Below, one piece after another: positions 35,344-43,376 of a stretch of DNA of 64,000 nucleotides. The notes beneath the pieces are model-generated. The model was not told the origin of the DNA, did not search any database, and saw only the letters and a list, made by a program, of their open reading frames with translations. Every line of letters starts with the position of its first letter. The first letter of the stretch is position 1. The translations under genes and the position numbers were made by a program. This stretch comes from Streptomyces violaceusniger (GTDB lineage Bacteria; Actinomycetota; Actinomycetes; Streptomycetales; Streptomycetaceae), in the NCBI GenBank assembly GCA_005405945.1, contig BJHW01000002.1, positions 1,736,001 to 1,800,000 on the forward strand. The letters are read 5' to 3'.

Positions 35344-36563
35344 GTGTCCGAGACCTCATCCACGCCCTCATCCACCCCTTGCACCTCGCCGTCGCTCTCG
35401 ACGGGGCGGGCTGGCATCCGGCCGCCTGGCGCGAGCCGCAGGCCCGCCCCCGGGAGCTGTTCGACCCGGCGTACTGGACCGATGTCGTCACCGAGGCCGA
35501 GCGCGGGCTGCTCGACTTCGTGACCTTCGAGGACGGGCTCTCGCTCCAGTCCTCGCACCGCACCGAGCCCGACAGCCGCACCGACCAGGTGCGCGGGCGG
35601 CTGGACGCGGTGCTCATCGCCTCCCGGGTCGCACCGCTGACCCGGCACATCGGGCTGGTGCCGACCGTCGTCGCCACCCACACCGAGCCGTTCCACATCT
35701 CCAAGGCGATCGCCACCCTGGACTACGTCAGCACCGGCCGCGCGGGGTTGCGGATCCGGGTGTCCAGGCGGCGCCACGAGGCGGAACACTTCGGCCGCCG
35801 CACCATCCCGCGCTTCGGCCCCGAGGATCTGGACACCCCGGTGGTCCGGGAGCTGACCGCCGAGCTCTTCGAGGAGGCCGCCGACTACATCGAGGTGGTA
35901 CGCCGCCTCTGGGACAGTTGGGAGGACGACGCCGAGATCCGGGACGTCGCCACCGGACGCTTCATCGACCGCGACAAGCTGCACTACATCGACTTCGAGG
36001 GCAGGCACTTCAGCGTCAAGGGCCCCTCGATCACCCCCAGGCCGCCCCAGGGACAGCCGGTCATCAGCGCCCTGGCCCACCAGAGCGTGCCCTACCAACT
36101 GGTGGCCAGCTCCACCGACATCGGCTACCTCACCCCGCACGACACGGACCAGGCCCGCGCCACCGTCGCCGAGGTCCGCGCCGCCCAGGCCGCGGCGGGC
36201 CGCGCGGGGGAGCCCTTGCACCTCTTCGGCGACCTGGTGGTGTTCCTCGACGACGAACCCGGTGCCGCGGCCGCCCGACGGGAGCGCCTGGACGCCCTCG
36301 CGGGCCACCCGTACACCAGCGACGCCAAGGTGTTCACCGGGACCCCCGCACAGCTCGCGGATCTGCTGCTGACCTGGCAGCGGACCGGACTGTCGGGCTT
36401 CCGGCTGCGCCCCGGTGTGATCGGCCACGACCTCGAGGCGATCACCCGCGGCCTGGTGCCCGAACTCCAGCGCCGCGGCGCCTTCCGCCGGTCCTACGAG
36501 GCCGACACCCTGCGCGGGCTGCTCGGCCTCGCCCGCCCCGCCAACCGCTACGCCACCGTCTGA
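35344..36563 (+). CDS. Luciferase-like monooxygenase, with one apparent frameshift near the start
   Basis: About 407 residues. GTG 35344 has GGGAGG at proper distance and reads MSETSSTPSSTP; one added C at 35375-35378 joins it to LHLAVALDGAGWHPAAWR, the natural N-terminus of this subfamily. The other possible start, ATG 35319 in the main frame, lacks a good ribosome-binding site. Landmarks: LLDFVTFEDGLSLQ, ASRVAPLTRHIGLVPT, HISKAIATLDYVSTGRAGLRI and VKGPSITPRPPQGQPVISAL. It heads a run of four LLM genes transcribed together. Confidence 0.83.
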
Positions 36564-36582
36564 GCCGGAGGGACCACCGACC

Positions 36583-37959
36583 ATGAGCACACCGCTCAAG
36601 CAGATCCACCTGGCGGCCCACTTCCCCGGTGTCAACAACACCACGGTGTGGAGCGATCCGGAGGCGGGCAGCCACATCGAGTTCAGCTCGTTCGCCCACT
36701 TCGCGCGCACCGCCGAGCGCGCCAAGTTCGACTTCCTGTTCCTCGCCGAAGGGCTGCGGCTGCGCGAACAGGGCGGGAAAATCTACGACTTGGACGTGGT
36801 GGGGAGGCCGGACACCTTCACCGTCCTGTCCGCGCTCGCCGCCGTCACCGACCGCCTCGGCCTGACCGGCACCATCAACTCCACCTTCAACGAGCCCTAC
36901 GAGGTGGCCCGCCAGTTCGCCAGCCTCGACCACCTGTCGGGCGGGCGCGCCGCGTGGAACGTCGTCACCTCGTGGGACGCCTTCACCGGGGAGAACTTCC
37001 GCCGCGGCGGCTTCCTCCCGCAGGACGAACGGTATTCCCGGGCCAAGGAGTTCCTGGCCACCGCCACCGAGCTGTTCGACTCCTGGCGGGGCGACGAGAT
37101 CGTCGCCGACCAGGCGTCCGGCACCTTCCTGGGCGACGCGCGGGCCGGGGCCTTCGCCCACCGGGGACAGCACTTCGACATCGCCGGGCAGTTCAACGTC
37201 CCGCGCAGCCCGCAGGGCCGTCCGGTGATCTTCCAGGCCGGTGACTCCGAGGAAGGCAGGGAGTTCGCCGCGGCCGCGGCCGACGCCATCTTCAGCCGGT
37301 ACAGCACCTTCAAGGAAGGGCAGGCGTTCTACACGGACGTCAAGGGCCGCCTCGCCCGCCACGGCCGCACCCGCGACCAGCTGCTGATCCTGCCTGCCGC
37401 CACCTTCGTCCTCGGCGACACCGACGCCGAGGCGCGGGAGCTGGCCCACGAGGTGCGGCGCCAACAGGTCAGCGGCGCCACCGCGATCAAACACCTGGAG
37501 TTCGTCTGGAACCGCGACCTGTCCGCGTACGATCCGGACGGCCCGCTCCCCGACATCGACCCGGACCCCGGCGAGCACACCATCGCCCGCGGCCGCGCCC
37601 AGGTGCGGATGTACCGCGATCCGCTGGCCGTCGCCCGGGAGTGGCGGGAGCTGGCGGCGGCGAACAAGTGGTCCATCCGTGACCTGGTCATCGAGACCGG
37701 CAACCGCCAGTCGTTCATCGGCTCCCCGGCCACGGTCGCCGAGACCATCAACTCCTTCGTCCAGGCCGATGCCAGTGACGGCTTCATCCTCGTACCGCAC
37801 ATCACCCCTGGCGGGCTGGACGTCTTCGCGGACACCGTCGTCCCGCTGCTGCAGGAGCGCGGGGTGTTCCGCACCGAGTACGAGGGCACGACCCTGCGCG
37901 ACCACCTCGGTCTGGCCCACCCGGGCACCGAGGCGCACCGGGAACGGGCCGCGTCATGA
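36583..37959 (+). CDS. Luciferase-like monooxygenase of the NtaA/SnaA/YxeK type
   Basis: 458 residues, with the same landmarks and order as the gene at 25432: IHLAAHFPGVNNTTVWSDP, FLFLAEGLRLREQGGKIYD, TFNEPYEVARQFASLDHLS, GGRAAWNVVTSWDAFTGENF, VPRSPQGRPVIFQAGDS and EYEGTTLRDHLGL. The two are close paralogues serving separate operons. The stop overlaps the next gene as ATGA. Confidence 0.92.
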   Translation: MSTPLKQIHLAAHFPGVNNTTVWSDPEAGSHIEFSSFAHFARTAERAKFDFLFLAEGLRLREQGGKIYDLDVVGRPDTFTVLSALAAVTDRLGLTGTINSTFNEPYEVARQFASLDHLSGGRAAWNVVTSWDAFTGENFRRGGFLPQDERYSRAKEFLATATELFDSWRGDEIVADQASGTFLGDARAGAFAHRGQHFDIAGQFNVPRSPQGRPVIFQAGDSEEGREFAAAAADAIFSRYSTFKEGQAFYTDVKGRLARHGRTRDQLLILPAATFVLGDTDAEARELAHEVRRQQVSGATAIKHLEFVWNRDLSAYDPDGPLPDIDPDPGEHTIARGRAQVRMYRDPLAVAREWRELAAANKWSIRDLVIETGNRQSFIGSPATVAETINSFVQADASDGFILVPHITPGGLDVFADTVVPLLQERGVFRTEYEGTTLRDHLGLAHPGTEAHRERAAS

Positions 37960-39047
37960 AGTTCCTGGCCATCACCCTCATCGTGCACGCCCCGGACCCG
38001 GTGACCGGGATGGCGAAGACGACCGGTGAGCGCTTCCGCGAGGTGATCGGCAACGCGCTGCTGGCGGAGGAACTCGGCTTCGACGGCTTCGGCGTCGGCG
38101 AACGCCACGAACGGCCGTTCATCTCCTCCTCACCACCGGTCGTGCTCAGCCACCTCGCCGCACTCACCTCCCGGATCCGGCTGTTCACCGCGGTGACCAC
38201 GCTCAGCCTGCTCGATCCGGTGCGCGCCTACGAGGACTACGCCACCCTGGACCACCTCTCCGCCGGTCGACTCGAGCTGATCATCGGCAAGGGCAACGGC
38301 ACCGCCCAGCGCGAGCTGTTCCAGGTCACCCCCGAGGACCAGTGGGACCGCAACGCGGAAGGCTACGAGCTGTTCCGCCGCATCTGGCGGCAGGACAAGG
38401 TGACCGCCGCACCGCGCTTCCGACCCGCCCTGACCGACGCCGAGGTGTGGCCGAGACCCCTCCAGCGGCCCATCCGGGTCTGGCACGGCAGCGCCACCAG
38501 CCGGGAGTCGGTCGACCTCGCGGCCCGCTACGGTGACCCGCTGTTCTCGGCCAATGTCACCCACCCCATCGAGCCGTACGCCGAACTGGTCCGCCACTAC
38601 CGGGAGCGCTGGGAGGCGTACGGCCACGACCCCGCCCGCGCCGTGGTCGGCGCCGGGACAGCGGGTTACTACGCGGCCCGCACCTCGCAGGAGGCCATCG
38701 CCGCCTACCGCCCGGTGTTCGAAGGCCGGCTGGCCTTCCAGAAGCAGCTCGGCCTCGAACCGGTGTTCCCGACCCTGGAGGACTTCGTCGAGCGCAGCTC
38801 GGCGCTGATCGGCAGCCCTCAGCAGGTCATCGAGAAGGTGCACCGCTACCACGAGGAGTTCGGACACACCGTGCTGCACCTGCACGCGGACGCGGGCGGA
38901 CTCACCGACGCCCAGCACCGCGCCTCGCTCGAACTCTTCCAGTCCGACATCGCGCCGGTACTGCGACGCGACATCCCGGATCCGCCATTCGACTGGGCCC
39001 CGGTGCTCGGCACGCCCGAACCCGCCTCCCCGCCCGCCGACCGCTGA
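37956..39047 (+). CDS. Luciferase-like monooxygenase
   Basis: 363 residues: FLAITLIVHAPDPVTGMAK, GFDGFGVGERHERPFISSSPP, IRLFTAVTTLSLLDPVRAYEDYATLDHLSAGRLELIIGKGN. It belongs to the LLM subgroup with GVGERH in place of Q/EHH. It ends with VLHLHADAGGLTDAQHRASLELF. It probably acts with its neighbours on an imported organosulfur compound; no specific reaction can be assigned. Confidence 0.88.
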   Translation: MKFLAITLIVHAPDPVTGMAKTTGERFREVIGNALLAEELGFDGFGVGERHERPFISSSPPVVLSHLAALTSRIRLFTAVTTLSLLDPVRAYEDYATLDHLSAGRLELIIGKGNGTAQRELFQVTPEDQWDRNAEGYELFRRIWRQDKVTAAPRFRPALTDAEVWPRPLQRPIRVWHGSATSRESVDLAARYGDPLFSANVTHPIEPYAELVRHYRERWEAYGHDPARAVVGAGTAGYYAARTSQEAIAAYRPVFEGRLAFQKQLGLEPVFPTLEDFVERSSALIGSPQQVIEKVHRYHEEFGHTVLHLHADAGGLTDAQHRASLELFQSDIAPVLRRDIPDPPFDWAPVLGTPEPASPPADR

Positions 39048-39060
39048 GGAGACCCCGACC

Positions 39061-40188
39061 GTGTCCGGCACCCCCCTCGCAGTCCTCGACCTCGTGCCCA
39101 TCTCCTCCGGCTCCACCGCGGCCGAGGCACTGCGCAACAGCATCGACCTCGCCCAGCAGACGGAGCGGTTCGGCTACGCGCGCTACTGGTTCGCCGAACA
39201 CCACCTCAACCCGGGCGTGGCCGGGACCTCGCCCGCCGTCGTCCTGGCCCTGACCGCCTCCGCCACCTCCACGATCCGCCTCGGCTCTGGGGCCGTACAG
39301 CTCGGCCACCGCACCGCTCTGTCCACCGTCGAGGAGTTCGGCCTGATCGACGCCCTGCACCCCGGACGGCTGGACCTCGGGCTCGGCCGCTCCGGCGGAC
39401 GTCCCACCGAGCGCACCGGCGACGCACCGCCCACCACGACCCCCGTCGTCGACGGACGCACCCCGAACGGCCTGCGCATCCCGCCCAGGTTCTCCCCGCA
39501 GCGACTGCTCGGATCGCCCCGCATCGCCCTCCAGCGGCGACTCCTCCAGCAGCCGGGCGCGGAAGCGCAGGACTACGGCGAACAGATCGACGACATCCTC
39601 GCGCTCCTGCGCGGCGACTACCGCTCCGCCGAGGGCGTCGAGGCACACGCGGTCCCCGGCGAAGGCGCCGAGGTGCAGGTGTGGATCCTCGGCAGCAGCG
39701 GCGGGCAGAGCGCCCAGGTCGCGGGCCGGGGCGGCCTGCGCTTCGCCGCCAACTACCACGTCAGCCCGGCCACCGTCCTGGAGGCCACCGAGGCATACCG
39801 CGCCGCTTTCCTGCCGTCCGAGACACTCGACAAGCCGTACGTCAGCGTCTCCGCCGACGTCGTAGTGGCCGAGGACGACGCGACCGCCCGCGACCGCGCC
39901 GCGGGCTACGGCCCGTGGGTCCGCAGCATCCGCACGGCCGAGGGCGCCATTCCCTTCCCCAGCCCCGAACAGGCCCGCGCCCACGTCTGGACCGACGCGG
40001 ACCGGGAACTGGTCGCCGACCGCGTGGACACCCAGTTCGTGGGCTCGCCCGCGCGCGTCGCCGACCAGCTCGAACAGCTCCAGGAAGCCACCGGCGCGGA
40101 CGAGCTGCTCATCACCACCATCACCCACCGCCACGCCGACCGGGTGCGCTCCTACGAACTGCTCGCGCAGGAGTGGCAACGCCGCTGA
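39061..40188 (+). CDS. Luciferase-like monooxygenase, alkanal-type subgroup
   Basis: 375 residues from GTG 39061: LAVLDLVPISSGSTAAEALRNSIDLAQQ, YARYWFAEHHLNPGVAGTSP, IRLGSGAVQLGHRTALSTVEEFGLIDALHPGRLDLGLGRSGGRP. This is the MsnO8/LLM group with AEHH. It follows the previous gene by 13 bp, with a GAGGAG ribosome-binding site in the gap, and ends the operon. Confidence 0.89.
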   Translation: MSGTPLAVLDLVPISSGSTAAEALRNSIDLAQQTERFGYARYWFAEHHLNPGVAGTSPAVVLALTASATSTIRLGSGAVQLGHRTALSTVEEFGLIDALHPGRLDLGLGRSGGRPTERTGDAPPTTTPVVDGRTPNGLRIPPRFSPQRLLGSPRIALQRRLLQQPGAEAQDYGEQIDDILALLRGDYRSAEGVEAHAVPGEGAEVQVWILGSSGGQSAQVAGRGGLRFAANYHVSPATVLEATEAYRAAFLPSETLDKPYVSVSADVVVAEDDATARDRAAGYGPWVRSIRTAEGAIPFPSPEQARAHVWTDADRELVADRVDTQFVGSPARVADQLEQLQEATGADELLITTITHRHADRVRSYELLAQEWQRR

Positions 40189-40274
40189 GCCGAGGGGGCA
40201 GGGACGTGGCGGGCGCCGGTACCTCCAGCGCCGCCGGGCGAGGGGAAGCGCCTCGGGCTCGCACGGCGGACCGG

Positions 40275-41348
40275 TTACGGGGCGGAATCGCGCAGCAGGG
40301 GGAGCAACTGGTCACCGATCCGGCTGATCTCCTGCTTGTAGGGGGTGTCGGACAGGATGAAGTGGGTGATGCCGAGCTTGCGGTAGCCGTCCAGCGCCCG
40401 GGCGACATCGTCGGCGGAGCCGACCAGCCAGGTGGTCCCTGCTCCGCCACCACCGAACGTGCCCGGCGTGGTGTACAGGCAGGTGTCGAGCACCTCTCCG
40501 CGCTGGGCGAGGTCGAAGAGCCGCTGTTGCCCGACCGCCGTCCTGCGATTCCCCGTCCACGTGGTCTCGCCGGCGCCGGACGCCATCTTCGCCACCTTCT
40601 CCTCGGCGGCACGCCATGCCTCCTCGGTGGTGTCCCGCACCAGTGTCGTGATCCGCAGCCCGAACTCCAGTGGCTTGTGCCGTCGGCCCACCTCCTCGCT
40701 CAGCGTCTTGAGCCGGTCGATGCGTTCGGCGAGCCCGTCGAGTGGTTCACCCCAGAAGAGCTGGACATCGGCCTCGGCCGCCGACACCCGTTCGGCGGCC
40801 GAGGACGCGCCGCCGAAGTAGAGCGTCGGATGCGCCCTCCCGCTAGTGGGGTACGGGCGAGGAGCGACGGTTGAGCCGGTGACCTGGAAGTGTTCGCCGT
40901 GGAAGGTGACGTCCTCCTCGGTCCACAGGCGCCGCAGGAGATGCAGGAACTCCTTTGTGCGGGCGTACCGTTGCGGGGGTTCGACATTGGTGTCGCCGTA
41001 GGCGGCCGGGTTGTCCAGCCCGCTGACGATGTTGACGAGGACGCGTCCCCGGCTGAGCTGGTCGAGCGTGGCCGCCGCACTGGCGAAGTTCGCCGGGTGC
41101 CAGTAGCCGGGGCGGATCGCGATCAAGGGTTTGAACGTCGTGGTTCGGGCGGTCAGCGCCGTGGCGACGGTGAAGGTGTCCGGACGTCCCCATCCGGTGC
41201 CGAGCAGGGCCCCGTTCCAGCCGTGGTCCTCTGCCGATCGGGCAAGGTCGGTCGAGTACTCGATGGACCCCCAGCCCGATGTCGTGTCGTCGCCGCGGTG
41301 GCCCGGTTCGACGGTGTTGGGTATGTACCAGAGAAATTCCAGGCTCAT
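40275..41348 (-). CDS. ssuD: FMNH2-dependent alkanesulfonate monooxygenase
   Basis: 357 residues. It matches SsuD strongly: FLWYIPNTVEPGH, GWNGALLGTGWGRPDTFTVATAL, LIAIRPGYWHPANFASAAATLDQLSRGRVLVNIVSG, ARTKEFLHLLRRLW and GRAHPTLYFGGASSAAERVSA, with a C-terminal ILSDTPYKQEI. It would release sulfite from C1-C10 alkanesulfonates. It is monocistronic, convergent with the LLM operon, and has its own leader peptide 221 bp upstream. No SsuE-type flavin reductase is adjacent. Confidence 0.93.
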   Translation of the reverse strand: MSLEFLWYIPNTVEPGHRGDDTTSGWGSIEYSTDLARSAEDHGWNGALLGTGWGRPDTFTVATALTARTTTFKPLIAIRPGYWHPANFASAAATLDQLSRGRVLVNIVSGLDNPAAYGDTNVEPPQRYARTKEFLHLLRRLWTEEDVTFHGEHFQVTGSTVAPRPYPTSGRAHPTLYFGGASSAAERVSAAEADVQLFWGEPLDGLAERIDRLKTLSEEVGRRHKPLEFGLRITTLVRDTTEEAWRAAEEKVAKMASGAGETTWTGNRRTAVGQQRLFDLAQRGEVLDTCLYTTPGTFGGGGAGTTWLVGSADDVARALDGYRKLGITHFILSDTPYKQEISRIGDQLLPLLRDSAP

Positions 41349-41569
41349 GATGGATCCGATCGCTGCTTGCCCGGTGTCGGCACGACACGAGCCGGGGCGG
41401 TCATGGCGGGTGGGGTCAGCTGGGTGGACAACTCGGCCCGGTCCGGAGCCGGGGCTTCGGCGTCACTGGAGCGCGTGGCTCGCACGGAGCGGCTTGCGAG
41501 CGGTTCGTGCAGGCGCGTTGGTTCGTGTCCGGATGACGGGCGGCGCAGTGGAGCGGAATGGACGCGGGA

Positions 41570-41641
41570 TCAACACTGGGCGCTGGACACGCGGAGGAGG
41601 TCGACACAACGCTCGCTCGTCAGGAGCAGGACCTCACCCAT
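41570..41641 (-). CDS. Short Cys-ended leader peptide upstream of ssuD
   Basis: A 23-codon ORF ending SERCVDLLRVSSAQC-stop: the final codon is Cys, and a second Cys precedes VDL. ATG 41641 is 30 bases after TTGACA. No ribosome-binding site. This is the canonical member of the family in this window. The 221 bp between its stop and ssuD hold no gene that I can recognise. Confidence 0.82.
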   Translation of the reverse strand: MGEVLLLTSERCVDLLRVSSAQC

Positions 41642-41648
41642 GTGATCG

Positions 41649-41677
41649 AGTCTCGGTGAGCGTGTTCAGAATGTCAA
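41649..41677 (-). promoter_or_regulatory. Promoter for the ssuD leader
   Basis: Minus strand: TTGACA (41677-41672), 17-bp spacer, GAGACT (41654-41649), 7 bases, ATG. Same plan as the promoters at 4424, 16697, 16795 and 33437. Confidence 0.6.
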
Positions 41678-41776
41678 TGAGCCTCCTGCGGCCCCGGCCC
41701 GACGTCGCCGGACGCGATCAGGACGGCGGTGGCCCCGCGACGGTTTACCCGTCCGTTCATGTCCATGTGGCGGGCC

Positions 41777-41980
41777 TTCTCGATCGTCGGGGAGTCCGGC
41801 AGCGGGAAGTCGACGACGGCACGCATCCTCACCGGCCTCACACGGGCGACGGCGGGTCAGGTCTCGCTGCTCGGAACCGAGGTCGGCACCCTGGACACCA
41901 AGGCGTTTCGCCCATTGCGACGCGATGTCCAGATCGTCTTCCAGAATCCGTATGCCTCCTTCGATCCGCGCTTCGACGTC
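41777..41980 (+). pseudogene. Fragment of a dipeptide-type ABC ATPase
   Basis: A 68-codon remnant reading FSIVGESGSGKSTTARILTG ... DVQIVFQNPYASFDPRFDV. Walker A and the Q-loop are intact, but the sequence before the P-loop and everything after the Q-loop are missing. It runs directly into unrelated sequence at about 41981. It is distinct in sequence from the intact fused ATPase at 23646-25328. Confidence 0.8.
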
Positions 41981-41997
41981 CGGCACACCCCGGACCA

Positions 41998-42120
41998 TGA
42001 GGTCCGCGCGGCCGGCGCCACCGCGGCCGTCGCCCAGGCGCAGTACCTCGCCATCGAGTCGGCTCTCAAGTCGGGGGAGCCGCTCTTCGACGTGGGCGGA
42101 GGCTCCGCGACCGACCGGGC
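41998..42120 (+). pseudogene. Fragment of an SfnB/DszC-like flavoprotein
   Basis: In the same open frame as the ABC fragment lies AQYLAIESALKSGEPLFDVGGGSATDRA. FDVGGGSATD matches the C-terminal region of the intact gene at 9929-11143 (YDVGGASATR). About 40 codons remain. It is joined without a gap to the ABC fragment before it and the reductase fragment after it. Confidence 0.55.
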
Positions 42121-42672
42121 ACGGTGCTGAGGAGGGACCTCGACCCCTACCGGGACGAGCTGATCCTGTCGACCAAGGCCGGCAATCCGATCGGCCCGAG
42201 CTCCTACCACAAGGGGGGCTCGCGGAAGTCGCTGCTGACCTCGCTCGACCACAGCCTGCGTGACCTCGGCACCGATTACGTCGACATCTTCTACAGCCAC
42301 AGCCCCGACCCCGCCACTCCGCTGGAGGAGACGGTCGGCGCGCTGGTCACCGCAGTCCGGTCCGGGAAGGCCCTGTACGCCGGAATCTCCAACTACACCC
42401 CGGAGCGCGTCCATGAGGCGGCCGAGTCGCTCCGCCGGGCGGGGGTTCCCCTGCTGGTGCACCAGCCGCGGTACTCGATCTTCGATCGCCGCCCGGAAAA
42501 CAACGGTCCGCTCAAGCTCGCCGCCGAGGACGGCTTCGGCCTCGTCGTCTACAGCCCGCTGGCCCAGGGACTGCTGACCAACAAGTACCTCGATGGCACG
42601 ATCCCCCCAAACGCCCGAGCCCAGAACAGCGCCTTCCTGCCGGCCGACCCCGGGGTCTGGGGGCGAAGCCCC
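42121..42672 (+). pseudogene. Aldo/keto reductase fragment lacking both ends
   Basis: About 180 codons: LRRDLDPYRDELILSTKAGN, SLDHSLRDLGTDYVDIFYSH, SGKALYAGISNYTPERVHEA, VVYSPLAQGLLTNKYLDGTIP. The YghZ-type AKR is recognised. The catalytic Lys (STKAG) and His (YSHSPD) remain, but the Asp and Tyr from the missing N-terminus and the C-terminal cofactor segment are lost. The 3' end runs into the dispersed repeat at 42652, which may mark the deletion joint. Confidence 0.8.
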
Positions 42673-42684
42673 TGGTAACGGGGA
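42652..42684. repeat. Partial copy of the dispersed palindromic repeat
   Basis: GGGGTCTGGGGGCGAAGCCC followed by CTGGTAACGGGG combines the two halves of the element seen at 8691-8722, in a rearranged order. The inner part forms a hairpin GGGGC-GAA-GCCCC. It ends the truncated aldo/keto reductase and precedes the thioredoxin gene stop, so it may also act as a terminator. Confidence 0.7.
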
Positions 42685-42726
42685 GGCCCTCGGCCGTCAG
42701 GACGGGGCGGTGGTGGCCCTCGGCCG

Positions 42727-43176
42727 TCACGGTGGGGGAGTGGTGGCCCCGGTCGCTTCGCTGATGGCCGCCATCACCTCCGCGCGCCGGGGCTGCCCGG
42801 ATGCCCTGCCGACGACCCGGCCGGCTCGGTCGAGCACCAGCACGGTCGGCGTCCGCAGGATTCCCAGCCGCCTGACCAGCTCGAGCCGGTCCTCCGCGTC
42901 GATCTCCACATGCGCCGTACCCGGCATCGTCGCGGCGATCTCCGCCAGCAACCGCCGTGTCGCCCGGCAGGGTTGGCAGAAGGCGGTGGAGAACTGGACC
43001 AGCGTGGCCCGGTTCCCCAACTCGGCCTTGAGCTCCGCCGCCGACAGGCGCACCGCGCCATCCCGCGGCCGCGCCCGGAGTCTTCCGCCGCGCGTCGCAC
43101 GCACGACTCCGAAGGCGCTCGCCAGAAGGAGCGCCGCGGCACACACCACCAACCCGGTCACGCCACCAGTCTGCAT
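42727..43176 (-). CDS. Membrane-anchored thioredoxin-fold protein
   Basis: 149 residues. One N-terminal membrane helix (VTGLVVCAAALLLASAFGVV), then a thioredoxin domain with the redox motif FCQPC, the cis-Pro region LRTPTVLVLDRAGRVVG, and LAEIAATMPGTAHVEIDAED. ATG 43176 was used; an in-frame GTG a few codons on is also possible. It probably works outside the membrane as a thiol-disulfide oxidoreductase. It is divergent from a leader-controlled DUF4395 gene, and the two families commonly occur together in actinobacteria. Confidence 0.85.
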   Translation of the reverse strand: MQTGGVTGLVVCAAALLLASAFGVVRATRGGRLRARPRDGAVRLSAAELKAELGNRATLVQFSTAFCQPCRATRRLLAEIAATMPGTAHVEIDAEDRLELVRRLGILRTPTVLVLDRAGRVVGRASGQPRRAEVMAAISEATGATTPPP

Positions 43177-43228
43177 CCACCGGGCCCTTTCCGGGCAACC
43201 GGCCATCGCCCCGTCGACACCGTTCCAC

Positions 43229-43234
43229 TAGCAT
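43229..43234 (+). promoter_or_regulatory. -10 hexamer for the leader at 43242
   Basis: TAGCAT lies 7 bases before ATG 43242, the same -10 to start distance as at the other leaders. No TTGAC-like box is found 17-18 bp upstream, so this promoter would depend on an activator or an extended element. Confidence 0.4.
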
Positions 43235-43241
43235 GACCGCC

Positions 43242-43322
43242 ATGGACTCCCCCCGTTCGCCGCGGCTGACCAGCCGCCGTGTGGTCGACCTCTGCCGGGC
43301 CACGGCCTCCCGCTGTCGCTGA
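43242..43322 (+). CDS. Short Cys-ended leader peptide upstream of the DUF4395 gene
   Basis: A 26-codon ORF ending SRRVVDLCRATASRCR-stop, with Cys in VDLCR and again in the penultimate position. ATG 43242 fits the leaderless spacing; ATG 43233 is in frame but overlaps the -10. The next start, at 43377, is 54 bp after the stop. Confidence 0.8.
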   Translation: MDSPRSPRLTSRRVVDLCRATASRCR

Positions 43323-43376
43323 CACCCGCACCGGTCATCGCCGTCCTCCCTCCTCCCTCCTCCCGGAGTCCTCGTC

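Noticed and set aside
35319-36563. ATG 35319 as the start of the first LLM in the four-gene run
   Set aside because: Its ribosome-binding site is poor and the first 20 residues do not fit the subfamily; GTG 35344 with a good site reads into the true N-terminus if one C is added, as at twelve other places.
41349-41569. A gene between the ssuD leader and ssuD
   Set aside because: No frame shows a recognisable motif or start with a ribosome-binding site; it is treated as untranslated leader.
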